DNA of 64,000 nucleotides from Trichobilharzia szidati (GCA_944472155.2 OX235272.1:17778354-17842353); one strand, 5' to 3'; counted from the stretch's first letter, positions 1 through 11,085 are shown. Notes: a model not told the origin generated them from the letters alone. Numbers and translations: made by a program.

Positions 1-780
1 GTCGCGCATGCCTAACCATCGCCTCCCCCACCCCGACGGGCATTACTACCTGATATAGGTGCAGGTTGGAAAAGAGTAAGTGGTGGCCAAACAAAAACAT
101 CGCATCAATCAATCCATGAAATCCCTGACAGTTAAACTGAGTCGAGTCAGGTAGGGAGATGCAGACTTCCAGGTTAGGGCCCTCGGGACTCTAAGAATCA
201 ATGGCTGGAGACAGACAATAGGTGACATGGCTCAAAATCGTTGTCAATGGCTTACGCAGATGTATTCAGTCTCTGTAATCTTCAGTCTCATATTCCTTTC
301 TACCATTACTCATTCTGTTTCACTCTTATACTTGTCAAAACTCTATTGATTCTCTTCACTCATCTTCTTGCCTTGTCTACCTTTGTGTGCTATTTGGAAC
401 GTGGCAACTCGAACTGCTTCACTTCGGTGCCAAGTTCTATGTTGAATCCAGACAGAGAGACTGTTTTGGGTACTATCGTCAGAAATCCATATTTCTTACA
501 ACTATTTGCCTTACCAAATGTTCCATTTGGTATTCATTGATCGTTCTGCCTATAATGGAGAGACAGCACACGGGTGTTAGTAAAATATCAGTGAGAATAA
601 TCACCAAAAAAATGAGGTGACAATAATAATATTAATTACTCTATTGGAACACTCTAGGTAAAGTTTTGTTAATATCTGCTATCCTGTTTAGCAAAACAGT
701 TTCATTCTGCAAACGTTCAAATATTTTGGCGGTAGTCCTTATGTAAACAGGTGTACAGAAATGAAGTGATTGATTGTATT
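1..780. other. No gene recognised; possible coding remnant at about 161-345 (+)
   Basis: No known family is recognised here. On the plus strand from about 161 a frame reads ...ALGTLRINGWRQTIGDMAQ... and stays open to about 345, then dissolves. The shape (W-R-x-T-I-G-D-M-A-x-x-R-x-Q-W) resembles the basic, tryptophan-rich C-terminal ends of non-LTR retrotransposon polyproteins, but I cannot place it in a family. The 99-codon ORF at 241-540 is in a different frame and looks like chance. The rest is AT-rich with short homopolymers. Confidence 0.25.
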
Positions 781-1020
781 ATTCTACAAAGAATTTTTTA
801 TTCCTTCACGTTCCCAGTGGAACATAAGGCTTCAGTCTAGAAGCCTGTGGCAGTGCTTATTTTTACAGGATGAGGTTGCAAGTCTAATGCCCAACCTTTC
901 CTCTTTACCGTTGTTTTAATTTCTGGCTTAGCGAGATAAAGGAGTGCGTTGACCGGGGATCGAACCCCTGACAATGTGCATGGTAGGTGAGAGTCCTAAT
1001 CGCTGTGCTACCGGCGCACC
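780..1020 (-). mobile_element. tRNA-derived SINE with RTE-like 3' tail, minus strand
   Basis: Read on the minus strand the element starts near 1020 with a tRNA-like head. It has an A-box-like GTAGCACAGCGATTAGGA and a clear B box (GGGGTTCGATCCCCGG, complement of about 955-970). A body follows that also occurs near 15.8, 17.4, 27.1, 45.1 and 46.9 kb. It ends at 800-830 with a tail (complement of GTTCCCAGTGGAACATAAGG) that closely resembles the 3' end of the RTE copies in this window. A tail shared with an autonomous element is the usual sign that the SINE was copied by that element's machinery. It is not a functional tRNA gene. Confidence 0.75.
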
Positions 1021-1094
1021 TACAAAGAAAACACTTTAATTATAAGCTTTGTAAAGACTTTCAAGTAGGAAGATAAGTCTACCTACTACCACTA

Positions 1095-1690
1095 TTATAC
1101 TAATTGCACTAAAGTGAATCCTGTGGCAGAGGTCTGGAAGTAAGGAGATTCTAGAAGATCCGGTCTGCGCGGATGATTTATGTCTCATTTTGTACAAACC
1201 CAAAGATAAGCAAACGACAACCAACCTGTTTTCATTAGAGACAGAGAAAACAGGACTCAAAGTGAACGTAAAGATGAAAGTGTTGGTAATATCTAACCGT
1301 CAGTAAAAAATATCGATTATCATCATTAAGAAAAATCTAAAAAACGTCGCCTTTCTCATTTACTTCGGCGGCATAGATAATAATTTTAAGGCCAGAAAGG
1401 AACGGAAAAGCAAGACAAGCGTCCATTAGCATGAAATCAGTGTGAAGATCTACAGCACTCAGCAATGTACAACAGGATTTTAATCTTAACACCAATATTG
1501 ATTCAATGCTTCTATATGGTTCAGAAACTTGACACTTGTATCACCAAAAGCATTTTCAATAGGATTCAAGTTTCCATTAATACTTGTAAATTTCACTAAT
1601 CATTGAATGTCAGATGATTGGCCAACAAAAACTACTCTACATGAACCTTTAATTCAATGGAGATATATCTACGGAAACACTAAAAAATCG
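1095..1690 (+). mobile_element. Degenerate RTE-like retrotransposon fragment (RT palm to thumb)
   Basis: A worn RTE-type RT segment. A motif-C-like CADDLCLILYK is readable near 1168-1200, then KTGLKVNVKMKV (the thumb block that reads GLQVNIDKTEVMK in better copies), and near 1510-1545 MLLYGSET, the LYGSETW block. Stops and frame changes break it everywhere. It is more diverged than the RTE-A copies elsewhere, so it probably belongs to an older subfamily. It abuts the PLE fragment that follows. Confidence 0.5.
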
Positions 1691-2146
1691 ACTGTCGCGT
1701 TCACTTAAGAAGACCTTCTTCTCAGCTGAACTAAGACTAACCTTCTCCGAAAAAAACCTATGATTCATGTGAACGTGAAGGATAAGCTACCGCTGCTGGC
1801 CTCACCAATGTGTATTTATCAATTCATCTGCTCGTGTGGAGCCAGATATGTCGGCCGTACCCAGCGCTTGCTTTTCAAACGTATCACCGAACACTTACCA
1901 ACATGGTTTTACAAAGGAGAAAATCCATGCTCCCGCAGTTCCATCTTAGAACATCTGATAGAATTCAGACACCAAGCTACACCGCAAACAAACTTCAAAG
2001 TCGTCTACAGAGTAAGAAGTAGTCTTACTAAAAGTGTACGAATCAGACTTCTTCAAACTGCAGAAGCAATGGCGATTCACTTGCTAAGTCCTGTACTCTG
2101 CATACAGAAGAAGTTCGTTCAATCACTACACTTGCAATGGACGTAA
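1675..2146 (+). pseudogene. Penelope-like element C-terminus with GIY-YIG endonuclease domain
   Basis: The open stretch from 1760 (extendable upstream to about 1675 as ...RLSRSLKKTFFSAELRL, the PLE linker) encodes a GIY-YIG-type domain. MCIYQFICSCGARYVGRTQR carries the paired tyrosine block (Y-x-F ... Y-V-G-R), followed by the helix with KRITEHLPTW, the histidine block SSILEHLI, and a C-terminal TAEAMAIHLLSPVLCIQKKF. In PLEs this nuclease cuts target DNA to prime reverse transcription. The RT domain is missing, so this is a 5'-truncated copy ending at a natural-looking stop (2146). Same family as 11430-11780. Confidence 0.8.
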
Positions 2147-2560
2147 TCTATCTAATTTGCCGACAAGAAAAGTCTGCCTAATCTTTTTTTCTGTCTCTTC
2201 AATAATATTATTTTGTCTTTTCAATTGTAATATTTTGCATTTTCAACTTTTCCGTTCTCTGCCCCCCTCCCTGATTTAATTCCTACACCTGATTGCTACT
2301 ATTACTGACGTGACTAACGCTCAATTTCTAGTCAATTATATTACGTCATCTAGCTTACTAACTCAATATTACTTTAGTTGCTGTCTGATAAACGTTTTTT
2401 CTATATAAGATCATTCTTGTATTACCTGATCAGCTATCTAAACTTGACAAACCTCATGTACACACACACACACAAATAATTATATATAAATGCGATTGTA
2501 CAGCCATGTGAATGAATTCGCCGTCGAAAAGAGACTCTTCGCTGAACGTCTTCCCTTTTC
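2147..2560 (+). mobile_element. PLE 3' non-coding tail
   Basis: This continues the PLE above. The last part (about 2400-2547: CA repeat, then GCGATTGTACAGC, then a GAAAAGAGACTCTTCGCTGAAC block) recurs at both ends of the fold-back PLE at 11033-12181, which shows it is the element's own 3' end rather than host DNA. A short (CA)n run lies at 2460-2474. Confidence 0.65.
2498..2547 (+). ncRNA. Hammerhead-like remnant in PLE tail
   Basis: GTACAGC (2498-2504) can pair with GCTGAAC (2541-2547) as helix I. GAA (2526-2528) is followed by a self-complementary AAGA-GAC-TCTT that can form helix III, ending in the expected U-C before helix I. The CUGANGA box is not present (CATGTGA instead) and helix II is unclear. 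The layout is hammerhead-like, but this copy should be inactive. Confidence 0.35.
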
Positions 2561-3340
2561 ATATGACTCAATGGGGATTTTCAAGCCACTCAAAAGGAAC
2601 TCTGTCAGCGAACCAGGATATTTTTGAATGGTAACATATTGTAGACTCTTATATGCAACTGAAAATGGGGAGCGACAATTTCAGCATCCTAAATTGACAT
2701 GGAAATCATGTAAACAGGAAATTAAAGCTTGTGATCAGTTGTGTGGCTGGTTGAAGGTGGTTGCATAGAAATGAGTGGAGTGAAGACATGGTGCTGATTC
2801 CTTACGTTGAATTCAGAACTCACAGAATACGAATTTCATCCGAGATGTTTATAAGCATTTAGATTAAATTAGTATGAAGAATGATGGCATGACTGAAGTA
2901 GAGACAAGTTGTAGAAGTGTTATGCTCTACTTGACAGACAACGAATTTCTATTTCGTTAGTCAGATGGTGGTACTCATTAAAGCTACTAAGATAGTTATT
3001 GCCTGAATAGTTTAATTTTTACTGACTCAATACACAATTATAGCATGTTTTACGCCTCTCCGAACGTATATATAATATTTATATTGCAGCTGGCTCATTT
3101 TTCCGGTAACTCTGCTTCAGAAACACAAAATATTTGAGCTGTGATTATATTCAAAATAGATAAAGCAAAATTCACCAAACTTTTAGTAGTGACGCTGCTA
3201 CAAGCATCACGGATGATGTCTAAGCCAGGATCGGTGTCAAGTCAGCCAGCTCTTTTATAAAATATAGAGACTTCGAGTGTCACCATAAGCATTCCCAACA
3301 GACTGCTAATTTTCGTCAACAGCTGATGTCGCTTCATACA
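2560..3340. other. No feature recognised
   Basis: No coding frame, tRNA-like box or repeat family could be assigned. The stretch is AT-rich with scattered short homopolymers. Confidence 0.5.
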
Positions 3341-3344
3341 GAAG

Positions 3345-3665
3345 ACCAGATGGCCAATCAGGAAGAATGAGCGACAAATAACTCTGAGAGCAAAACAATC
3401 AATAACCTATTAATCAACACTTATTTGGAAATTAACACTGATGGATAGAAGAAACGCTGTGGAGATCTCTGAGCAACATCATGTGCCAGACAGACCTTGA
3501 GAAGAAATTGAATGAGAAATGACGAGTTGCTGTGAGTCCAAAGGAGGTGTAAGGCAGACTGCGTAAGGAAGACGTAAAAGCCTATAAAGAATCGTGAAAT
3601 GGGGATCTGCTGTCGAAGCCCTGTGTTCCACTCAGAACCTAAAGCGAACAATAATGTAATAGCAG
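3345..3665 (+). mobile_element. Degenerate RTE-like 3' end
   Basis: Near 3340-3365 the text reads like the ...DQMA(N)QEE... junction of the RTE family (CAGACCAGATGGCCAATCAG). The copy ends at 3618-3650 with GCTGTCGAAGCCCTGTGTTCC, then a diverged GAACCTAAAGCGAACAATAAT, the RTE 3' terminus. The body between is heavily mutated. The frame opposite it (minus strand, 3421-3651) is a shadow. Confidence 0.5.
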
Positions 3666-3669
3666 CACT

Positions 3670-4162
3670 GAGTAGATAATTTTTGCCATTCTCCTAATAT
3701 CAATGAACGAACTCCATTTAGAACAACACATTTAAGCGAACAATATTGTTTTCAATTAGACTGCATCAGGTTTAACTCGAATATACCTACATAACTTCAC
3801 AAATACAAATTCAAATATAAACCAATCATGCTGTTTTGTCTATAGGATAGGTGAATATAAACTGTACAATTAGTCATAATAGTAGTAATTATAACAAAAA
3901 TAATAAGAATGCTTCTATCAATAATAAGAAAGAAAAGTGAGACCATCTGTGATGACACGAATAACGAAAAACAGCATGATTAAACAAACAAATGTAGTCG
4001 ATAAGGGCTAAGAAAAATGAATGAGCCGACTAAGTAATGCAAGATTGTAAGGGAAGTAAATTAAACACGTTTTTAATGAAGATGTGATGAGATTAAGCGA
4101 TGATAAGAGAGGGGTTGAAAATATAAGTAAGGGGTGGTGAAGAAGTCATCAGTTGGTTATGT
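3670..4162 (-). mobile_element. Probable PLE 3' tail, minus strand
   Basis: This AT-rich non-coding stretch lies directly downstream (on the minus strand) of the GIY-YIG remnant at 4163-4474, with no other element recognisable between. Its position and pyrimidine-rich minus-strand start match other PLE tails in the window. I could not find a hammerhead box in it. Inference from position only. Confidence 0.35.
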
Positions 4163-4780
4163 CTAAATAGGCCAATAAGGGAGGGATAATGGCTGTATGA
4201 ACTTCTCTAGAGTGCATAGTTTTGCCTTAGCAGTTCGAATACCTATCGCCTCAGCTGTGTGCAGTACAAGAATACAAAGTCTACTGGAAAGATTTGGTGG
4301 GATACGATGAATTACTTCGAAGTCCCTCGTTTTCTCCACTACATGACCACTATCAACTAAATGTGACAAAATAGAACTACGAATTGTTTTTGTCTGTTCT
4401 TTGCCAAACCACGATGATGGGAGATGTTCAGTAACACACTGGTTGGCTAAGCTGTCTAGTAGTACGCCAAACACCTGTCACCACGGGTGTAGTTGAATTG
4501 GTAATTTCACATAGATGTGGAAAAACTACCCAGCTTATACTTCGTTTGCTTCCCAGTCATTCGTCGGGCAGAGAAGGACAAACATAGGTTGCTGCGTAAA
4601 ACGTTCTCCGTATCCTCCTTGAAAGTCTCTGGAATAAAAACTCACTTGATAAATCACCTTTAAATTGTAACTTAATAAATAGAGGTTTTTATGTGCAGTC
4701 ATTGTCCCAGGTTTTCTCTCTGTTTTTTTCATATGTTTCTTTATGAAACTACTCGTCAAAGAATCGTGAATATTTTCAAG
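4163..4780 (-). pseudogene. PLE linker and GIY-YIG domain (3' part of the PLE split by a SINE)
   Basis: On the minus strand, 4828-4535 begins in SINE sequence and then carries PLE linker (SSFIKKHMKKTERK, AHKNLYLLSYN). The GIY-YIG C-terminal part follows at 4474-4163: EHLPSSWFGKEQTKTIRSS, LSHLVDSGH, then TAEAIGIRTAKAKLCTLEKF. The Y-x-Y...YIG block itself is damaged. Several frame changes separate the parts. It continues the RT half at 5033-5400 on the far side of the SINE. Confidence 0.65.
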
Positions 4781-5032
4781 TATTGGTTTTGCAGGGATTT
4801 TGTTTGATTTCATGGAGGATTTCATCATGGGCTGACATCAGTTAGAGAACCACTGGAAAACCTGGGAGTACTGGACAGTTGTTTCGTCCTAGTTTGGGAC
4901 TCTTCATCAGTACGCGCCCACCGGGATTCGAACCCAGGACCTTCTGGTTACAGGGTGAGCTCCTTGTCCAGTACTCCCAGGTTTTCCAGTGGTACTCTAA
5001 CTGATGTCAGCCCATGATGAAATCCTCCATGC
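4780..5032 (-). mobile_element. Fold-back tRNA-Thr-like SINE with hammerhead, inserted in a PLE
   Basis: The insert is bounded by near-perfect direct repeats AATCGTGAATATTTTCAA (4762-4779) and AATCGTGAATATATTCAA (5033-5050), read as a TSD. Inside, 4812-4875 and 4967-5032 are inverted copies of the same SINE end. Between them, on the minus strand, lie a B box (GGGTTCGAATCCC, complement of about 4924-4936) and a hammerhead core. The 5' half of the tRNA head is missing, replaced by the inverted tail. It interrupts the PLE that reads from 5400 down to 4163. Confidence 0.75.
4868..4912 (-). ncRNA. Hammerhead ribozyme motif in tRNA-Thr-like SINE
   Basis: Minus strand: CTGATGA (complement of 4904-4910), then AGAGTCC...GGAC, then GAAAC (complement of 4881-4885). 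Helix II is GUCC/GGAC, but three extra nucleotides (AGA) separate it from the CUGAUGA box compared with the Smα hammerhead. After GAAA, ACAACTGTC can form a short helix III ending in U-C. Likely related to Smα-type hammerheads; activity is uncertain because of the insertion. Confidence 0.55.
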
Positions 5033-5400
5033 AATCGTGAATATATTCAAATTCCTTTTGTAAGTGGTCATCCGTACATACCTTCCTCGCTCTGTTCGTA
5101 AGACATTTAACAACATTTCTTTTATATTTAATGTGTACATAACTAAGGAAGTGCATGTGTTGCCCTGTGAATATGCTTTTTCTATGCATGTTTCTCCTTA
5201 GTGACTCAACTTCTCGCCTACTTAGCGAGACATCCAGAAAATGTAGTTTACTATCCTGCTCCTCTTCACAAGTAAAAAGTAAGTGAAGGGTGGAAATTGT
5301 TGAATTTCATCAACAATTCGTCTATTTTTACATTCCCACCAGCTAACACAAATGTATCATCCACATATCGGTAATACATATAGAACTCCTTGATGATTAC
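5033..5400 (-). pseudogene. PLE reverse transcriptase fragment (motif C region)
   Basis: Minus-strand translation from about 5400: EFYMYYRYVDDTFVLAGG carries the catalytic YVDD of RT motif C (near 5355). A frame change follows, then SKLHFLDVSLSRR (motif D-E area), then IFTGQHMHFLSYVHIKYKRN and VKCLTNRARKVC. These are standard PLE blocks leading to the linker. Motifs A and B are absent (5' truncated). The closest relative in the window is the copy at 38906-40620. Confidence 0.75.
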
Positions 5401-5760
5401 AATTACACACATTAGGAAAAGGAGGAATTCCAATAATAATAATAATGTGAATAAAGATTTCTTATAACTTTAATTTTTTTCAGTATATTCCTATGAGACC
5501 CACAAATTTAGTCATTGATTACTCCCTTTATCTCTCTCTCTCAGCTAATTAATCAATTTTTATAACTGAACAGATGGCGAATACTTTGATCGACCACCTG
5601 GCTCATCTACCATGAGACAAATAGTGAAAGTATGTGGATGTCTTCTTTACTTTTCATGCTTTAATAAAAACATATAAGTGCTGTTTAGCTTTCATTGTGT
5701 TTGTCTATATAGCGATGAAAAGCATATCTTTGTTAGCATTACTTAAACGTTCAATTATTA
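5400..5760. other. No gene; AT-rich simple sequence
   Basis: Contains AATAATAATAATG near 5435 and a CT-rich run at 5530-5541. No coding or repeat family was recognised. Confidence 0.5.
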
Positions 5761-6655
5761 CTATTATTATTGTTCCCTTATGTTCCTATTGGAACATAGG
5801 GCTTCAAATGCACGTCTCCACTTGCTTCTGTCTTCTGCTGTACTTTTCACCTGCATCCATGTTAGTCCACTGTTTCAAATCCTCTTCACACGATCTCCTC
5901 CATGTCAACCTTCGACGTCCCACTCGCCGTTCTCTTTTCGGGTTCCACTCGAGTTATGGCCTGAGGCGCGTTGTCACCCGCCGGCCTCCTCAGCGAGTGA
6001 GTGTACAATCCATCTCCACTTTCTCTTGCATATTTGTTGGGTGATTCATTCTTGTTTTGTTTGTTCCCATAGTTTCTTGTTGGTTCTTGTTCTTTCCGGC
6101 CATCTGATCTTCATTAAGGCGCCAGCGAAGACAGTTAGTTGTTGATACAGGTCTGCAACAGGCTGTTGGAAATACTCATTCTTCGTGACCCACCTTCAAG
6201 TTTCTGATCAATCCGTATAGAAGAAGTGACTGACTTGACGTTTGTATTGAAAATCCGAATTTTGTTGTTGATGCTGGGTTGAGTGACGAAGGTTTCCAGA
6301 TTGGTTTCAGGTTGATGAATGTGTTTCTTGCCCTCCCGATTCTCGCTCGATTTGGCATCCTCGTCCGTTCCACCTGCCTGTAGTTGAGACAATGCTCCCT
6401 AGATAAGTGAGTGAATGAAGTAACCTCTTTCAAATCCCTCCCGTTGATGGTGATTGGTGCTGGATATCGCTGCTTTTGTTGTTGTTGTTGGTTTGTTATT
6501 TTCATAACCCCCATCTTGTCTATGTTCACCTGGAGTCCTGTCTTTGCTGCTTCTTCGACCAGTTTGTCGGGTTTCGCTTGTAAGTCTTCGATTTTGTGTG
6601 ACATCAAACATAAATCATCCACGCGCGAAATCCAGGTCTTATAGGTTCTTCACGT
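5760..6655 (-). mobile_element. RTE-A retrotransposon 3' fragment (minus)
   Basis: Reads right to left. The FADDLCLMSHK-like motif-C area is at about 6625, then PDKLVEEAAKTGLQVNIDK, a short glutamine run (NQQQQQKQ), TINGRDLKEVTSFTHLS, a region of frame changes, and the terminus GAAGCCCTATGTTCC... with an ATAAT-type tail at 5762-5775. RTE elements end in such short repeats. The upstream RT, endonuclease and 5' end are missing. Single-base indels split the frame, so this is a dead copy. Plus-strand ORFs at 5634-6145 are shadows. Confidence 0.8.
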
Positions 6656-6866
6656 CGTAAACCTTCCATAAGCGTTAATAAACGTGGAGAATGTCACTGA
6701 AGCAGTGTGATCGTGTATAATGTTTATTGAAATGAATAGTAACAGATTATCGACGCCAAATGGTAGCACTTGCTGACCAGCTCGTAGTAATCTTAACACC
6801 GTATAAACGTATTCCTCATCTGGATGCGTACTTCTCTGCAGCTCATATGGGTTGTCTCAAACGAGC
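6655..6866. other. No feature recognised
   Basis: Short non-coding interval between the RTE copy and the PLE insertion; no family assigned. Confidence 0.45.
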
Positions 6867-7723
6867 CAAATTCTGGTTAGCTATTGATATAAGTATAAAA
6901 CTTGGTTGCCTTCTTTTGATTTTTCAAAGTTAATGCACGTTGTGCTCGAACCTCTTCTGCTGTTGTCTTATCTATTGGACCTAGTGCTACTTCTATTTTA
7001 AGAATGACATCCTCTGGTTTTAATTTACTCACTCTTACATTGAAATTGAAATATGGTTTTCCTACTAGGAAACTTATCAATAAACTCATACGACTTTCTC
7101 AAACAGAAGCAAGATTCACAAACCATCGGATTTTTAACAGTCGATGTTTAAAAAATCATATAATTCCAAAATATTTACACATACGCACTCCAATTACTTC
7201 AAGAAGAATATCGTCAGCAGCTGAACATCTCGGCAGATTATGTCTAAGAGAAGACCTACATCGAATTACCGTGAAACTAAATAATATACGAAATGAAATC
7301 GAAAAACTCAAACAGAAACTCAAATGTATGGTCAAAGACAAAGATTATGTAATCGTTGTTGAAACATCCGAAAAAGCTAGAGAATCAGCATTAAGAAAAT
7401 CAAAAACCACACAAATCAAAAAATTCAACAAACTTATTGAAGAAAAGAACACAGCAAATGAAATTGATGTCAATGCTTCATCCTCTATCGACAAAACAAA
7501 GTGGGTGATCAACCTCTCATCAAGGGAACTAAGCTCCAGTGAGATAAAAGTACTTGAGAAATAACTAAATTTCAGTGTAACAGTGAGTAAATTAAAACCA
7601 GAGGATGTCATTCTTAACATAGAAGTAGCACTAGGTCCAATAGATAAGACAACAGCAGAAGAGGTTCGAGCACAATGTGCATTAACTTTGAAAAATCAAA
7701 AGAAGGCAAATTCTGGTTGGCTA
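6867..7723 (+). mobile_element. PLE 5' (N-terminal) insertion with inverted duplication and TSD
   Basis: Flanked by CAAATTCTGGTTAGCTA (6867-6883) and CAAATTCTGGTTGGCTA (7707-7723), a near-perfect TSD. The right part (about 7055-7707) is the N-terminal region of a PLE in plus orientation. The left part (about 6905-7043) is an inverted copy of 7569-7707, so both ends encode VSKLKPEDVIL...EVALGPIDKTTAEE on opposite strands. The insert is therefore a fold-back molecule of about 0.8 kb with no RT or nuclease domain. Confidence 0.75.
7055..7564 (+). pseudogene. PLE N-terminal domain (pre-RT region)
   Basis: The plus frame reads LIRLSQTEARFTNHRIFNSR, then ISSAAEHLGRLCLREDLHRI, a charged coiled-coil-like stretch (NNIRNEIEKLKQKLK), and KWVINLSSRELSSSEIKVLEK. 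It meets a stop at 7562-7564 and resumes in frame as LNFSVTVSKLKPEDVI. The K-W-V-x-N-L-S-S...LNF block is typical of the region before the RT in PLE proteins. The ATG at 7004 lies in the inverted duplication and is not the native start; native homology begins near 7055. Confidence 0.7.
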
Positions 7724-8391
7724 CTTCTGCAAACGTATAGAATTCGTTATTCCTAAATTACACAATTCAAAAGTAGGGTGGCATTTATAATGATCTCTTT
7801 TATCAACGGAAAAGATTCAGATCACAATTTTGATCCACTTGATACTCTAAATAGCGATCAGTAAAGGAGGTGAGATAACTTGGTGGTATTCAATGATATT
7901 AGCTATTTATAGCAACCTACAACAGCTAGTAGGAGTTAAAGTGACATAGTCGGATTCTGCTTTCTCAGTTAAACCAATACAGTGTAGTTACTAATTAAAG
8001 TAATTTAATCTAGCTGGTATAAGCGACTGGTGGATGTAAATGTTTTCAAACTGTTCATATCAAACCAGAAGGAATTCTCATTCCGGACTGCGTAAGCCTC
8101 ATATGGCGAGTTTGACTTGCTGTCGTTTAGAAGCTGTCTAAGACATTTTAAACAAGAATTTATTCACTGACATAACCCTCTAAATGTTAAGTCAGCTTGA
8201 GACAACTGTACGGAGAATTAATATGTTGATAAACGTATATGATGAGAAGAAATCCAAACACGAACATCATTCATACTTATTACTAGTATTGTTTTTATAC
8301 TTTTGAAAAATTTTTCATATTTCTCCCTATACAAACAGTGTGACATTTGTAAATTTAGTTTGTTTCGCACAAAACATAGTTAGTTCCCTTA
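7724..8391. other. No feature recognised
   Basis: AT-rich DNA. No frame, tRNA-like box or hammerhead core was found. Confidence 0.45.
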
Positions 8392-9410
8392 TGATAATAA
8401 TAATAATCTACTTTATTCCAAAAACAGTACTTATAATACAGAATGGAATTCTCAGCATTTGTCACAATGTTGCATCTGATTTACTCAAAATGTAAATGAA
8501 ATTAAAAATTAAAACAAAATTAACCGGAGGACTTTGTCCACATTTACGATATGAAGTCAAAAATATTCGAAGCATGAATTGAGATTATTAAATATAATAA
8601 TAATAATAAGAGTGAGTTTGCTTCAAATGGTATCGTCGATTCAGTTTGGAAACTTGAGCATGTTATAGATTATTGGATTTAATGTTCTGTTGATATAGTA
8701 TAGTGAGGGGAACACAAAATTAACAGTTATAATACAGCTTAAATTATGTCCACACTCATGAAAAAAATTAACAAAACGAAAACATTGAGAGGATTATAAA
8801 TATAAGAAATACAATAACAATAAAGTTTCATGCTTTAAGGGTAAAGCAAATGGTTTATTTAGCGGTGCAAAGAAAGTTGGTTATTTCATGCCTAACACTG
8901 TTGTCATCACATAAAGTACGTGCTAAATATGGTATAGTGGAATTTTTATACTTAGACGTACGTGCATGAATTCTTCTGAAAAGACTTCTTGTTTCACCTG
9001 AGGAGACACAAGGTTGGAGCTGGGCTTAGAGTGAGTGCTCACAGTCTGACAAAATTCCTTTAGCGAATTTGTTGCATGACATCAAGTGCCTGTCAGTGAC
9101 AATGTCAACGATATGGCCCAATGGGATACCACTCGTCCTACTGACCGACAGTCTTCAGAGTTCTACGAAGTATGACATAGTCCTTTTTAAGCAATCCAGG
9201 AAAGAATAAGGGTGAATAGTAAAGAAGAATAGGTAAAATACACGAGTTGACAAACTGTAAGAGGAGTGATTGAGTTATGCCTGAGTGCCTTAACTTCTTA
9301 ATGTAAAAAGTCAGACGAAATATTCTTTTAGAAATCGCTAAGACATAGGAGGACCAGGATAAGTCAGAAGAATGTATGGTAGATGTCTAGTGGTGTGTAA
9401 ATTCAAAGAA
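8392..9410 (-). mobile_element. CR1-like retrotransposon 3' end (minus)
   Basis: The left end (8392-8460: AATAATAATAATCTACTTTATTCC, then AAAACAGTACTTATAATACAG) is the complement of the 3' terminus seen in the plus-strand copy at about 60685-60735 and in the minus copy at 43650. Around 9238-9330 the DNA matches 44350-44440 nearly base for base (AATACACGAGTT...CTTAACTT...TTAATGTA), the C-terminal RT region. The coding frame is destroyed and the 5' part is missing. Confidence 0.7.
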
Positions 9411-11032
9411 ATTTTTCACTGCATATCATAGGTGTCCTGGAGATGAAAACCTATTATTATCTATTATTTCGTTATCCCAAAATATGTCAGGTCGAAAGCA
9501 GTAAATGTCTAATGAATCATATCTCTGCACCATCTGACAATACAGCAAGTGGGTGAAGAATGACCTCTCTGACCCTGGAAGCCACTATCTTCTATGAAGA
9601 CCATTATTATTATTAGTGCTATTTTAAAAGTGCAGAAATAAAATGAGTTATCTGTACAGAGTTTTCTGTTAAATTCTCCGGCATATGATATAAAACAAAC
9701 CCATAAAATAAAACATTCCAGTGACAAGTGACTAGGTCTCAAATGTTAACTGACTCAGATAGACTTGATAGCATGCAAGTAAGCAATTATTTATCATTGT
9801 GAATACGTTTTTTGTCCCCCCCCCTCTTCCTGCCATTGAATAAAATAAAATAAATTTCAACTCATAGCGCACATGAATGTATGCGTGTGTATGTATGCGA
9901 ATGTGTACATCGGAGTACACCAAATATATATACTTCAATGTTTCAATGAATTTTGTCAAGATTTTTTTGTTAAAATTCAAACACACGTAGCTGCATTTGT
10001 TTCTATTTTAATAATAGGAATAATTTATTAACACAAGACACTGAATCCCTTCAAAGTCGTACACAGATGAACATTTAGACATCTCTATTCTGTTTCTGTT
10101 TATTCGGAGAAATGACATTTTCTAAAGTTTTTTGGGTGAAGGTGGGGGAAATTTTTGACAAACGTATATTTCTTAAAATCAAGAAAAAAGGAAAGATGAT
10201 AAGATTTTGAGGAGAGATGATAACTTGATAAGCATCTATCTACCTAGAAGATGAATAAAGGTACTGATGCCTTTTCGTTTTTCTTTTTTTGTTTGTTTTG
10301 AAGTGCCAGACCTACTTGTAAACTTCCTGCTTGATTTCTGTCATCAGGCAAAATAGCCACACAAAAAAATAGTAAAGGAGAAAAGAGATTTCTTTTGGTT
10401 TAGATTGAGGATGGAGAATATATTTTTGTTGTTCATCGGGTTTTGATATTTGAATTTGTAGTGCTGATGATGCCATTACTAGAAAGGAATAAAAAAGTTT
10501 GAAGAACTTGAGACAGAACTGTCCAGAATGGTTGGACACCAAATTGGTAAACTGTGAAAATCCCATCTTAAATATATATAGATGGTGCTTGTCTCACGCG
10601 GTAGAACTTCTGCTTATAATCCCAATGTTTAAAATATCCCACTTAAAGTAAATAATCAAACTGCACTATATGAAAAGTCTGTTCACAATATTTAGACTTT
10701 TTTAAATACTCTTTAATTAATCTTTTCTCTTCACCTCAGTATCAACTTTCTAACATTTGTATATAGCTTCCCTTGACTTAATTCTTGTTATTTGTTTGAT
10801 TCCTATTGTCGATGCTTCACTTTGCTGCTGTGTGTTCCTGAGTTGTTGAAAATAGAATGCGGTATTATCATGGCTATTTAGCTTGAGTGAATTCAAGGTT
10901 ACATCGTGGAGAGACTTCTTCAGTTTCCAATGTTTACTGAAAACGTGACTTTGTTTCTGTTCTGTACTTGTAGACAAAGTTTAGATCCTGTCTTGTCAAC
11001 AATATTGTTTCCAGTTCTCAAATATTTTAAGC
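9410..11032. other. No family recognised; two orphan minus-strand ORFs
   Basis: This is the longest stretch in the first 20 kb without a recognised repeat. Two minus-strand frames look less random than the rest. 10566-10312 (84 codons, MGFSQFTNLVSNH...) has a hydrophobic middle and end. 10977-10750 (75 codons, MSTSTEQKQSHVFSK...) is polar and ends at a stop. Neither has a recognisable domain, and I saw no good splice sites. They may be chance, or exons of an unknown gene. Confidence 0.3.
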
Positions 11033-11085
11033 TGTTGTCAGGTTAATTCATGAAAAATTCCCATTCGAACATTTACAGACAGGAG

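Noticed and set aside
950..1019. tRNA gene (minus strand)
   Set aside because: Good B box, but it is followed by the SINE body and RTE-like tail, and the same head recurs several times.
2460..2474. (CA)n microsatellite as a regulatory Z-DNA site
   Set aside because: It recurs in the same place in the related PLE tail, so it is part of the element.
5634..6145. ORFs of 136 and 121 codons on the plus strand
   Set aside because: They lie antisense to an RTE-A copy; equivalent antisense frames recur at every RTE-A copy, so they are shadows.
9509..9742. Candidate gene on the minus strand
   Set aside because: Short, ends in a hydrophobic low-complexity run, no splice sites or homology seen.
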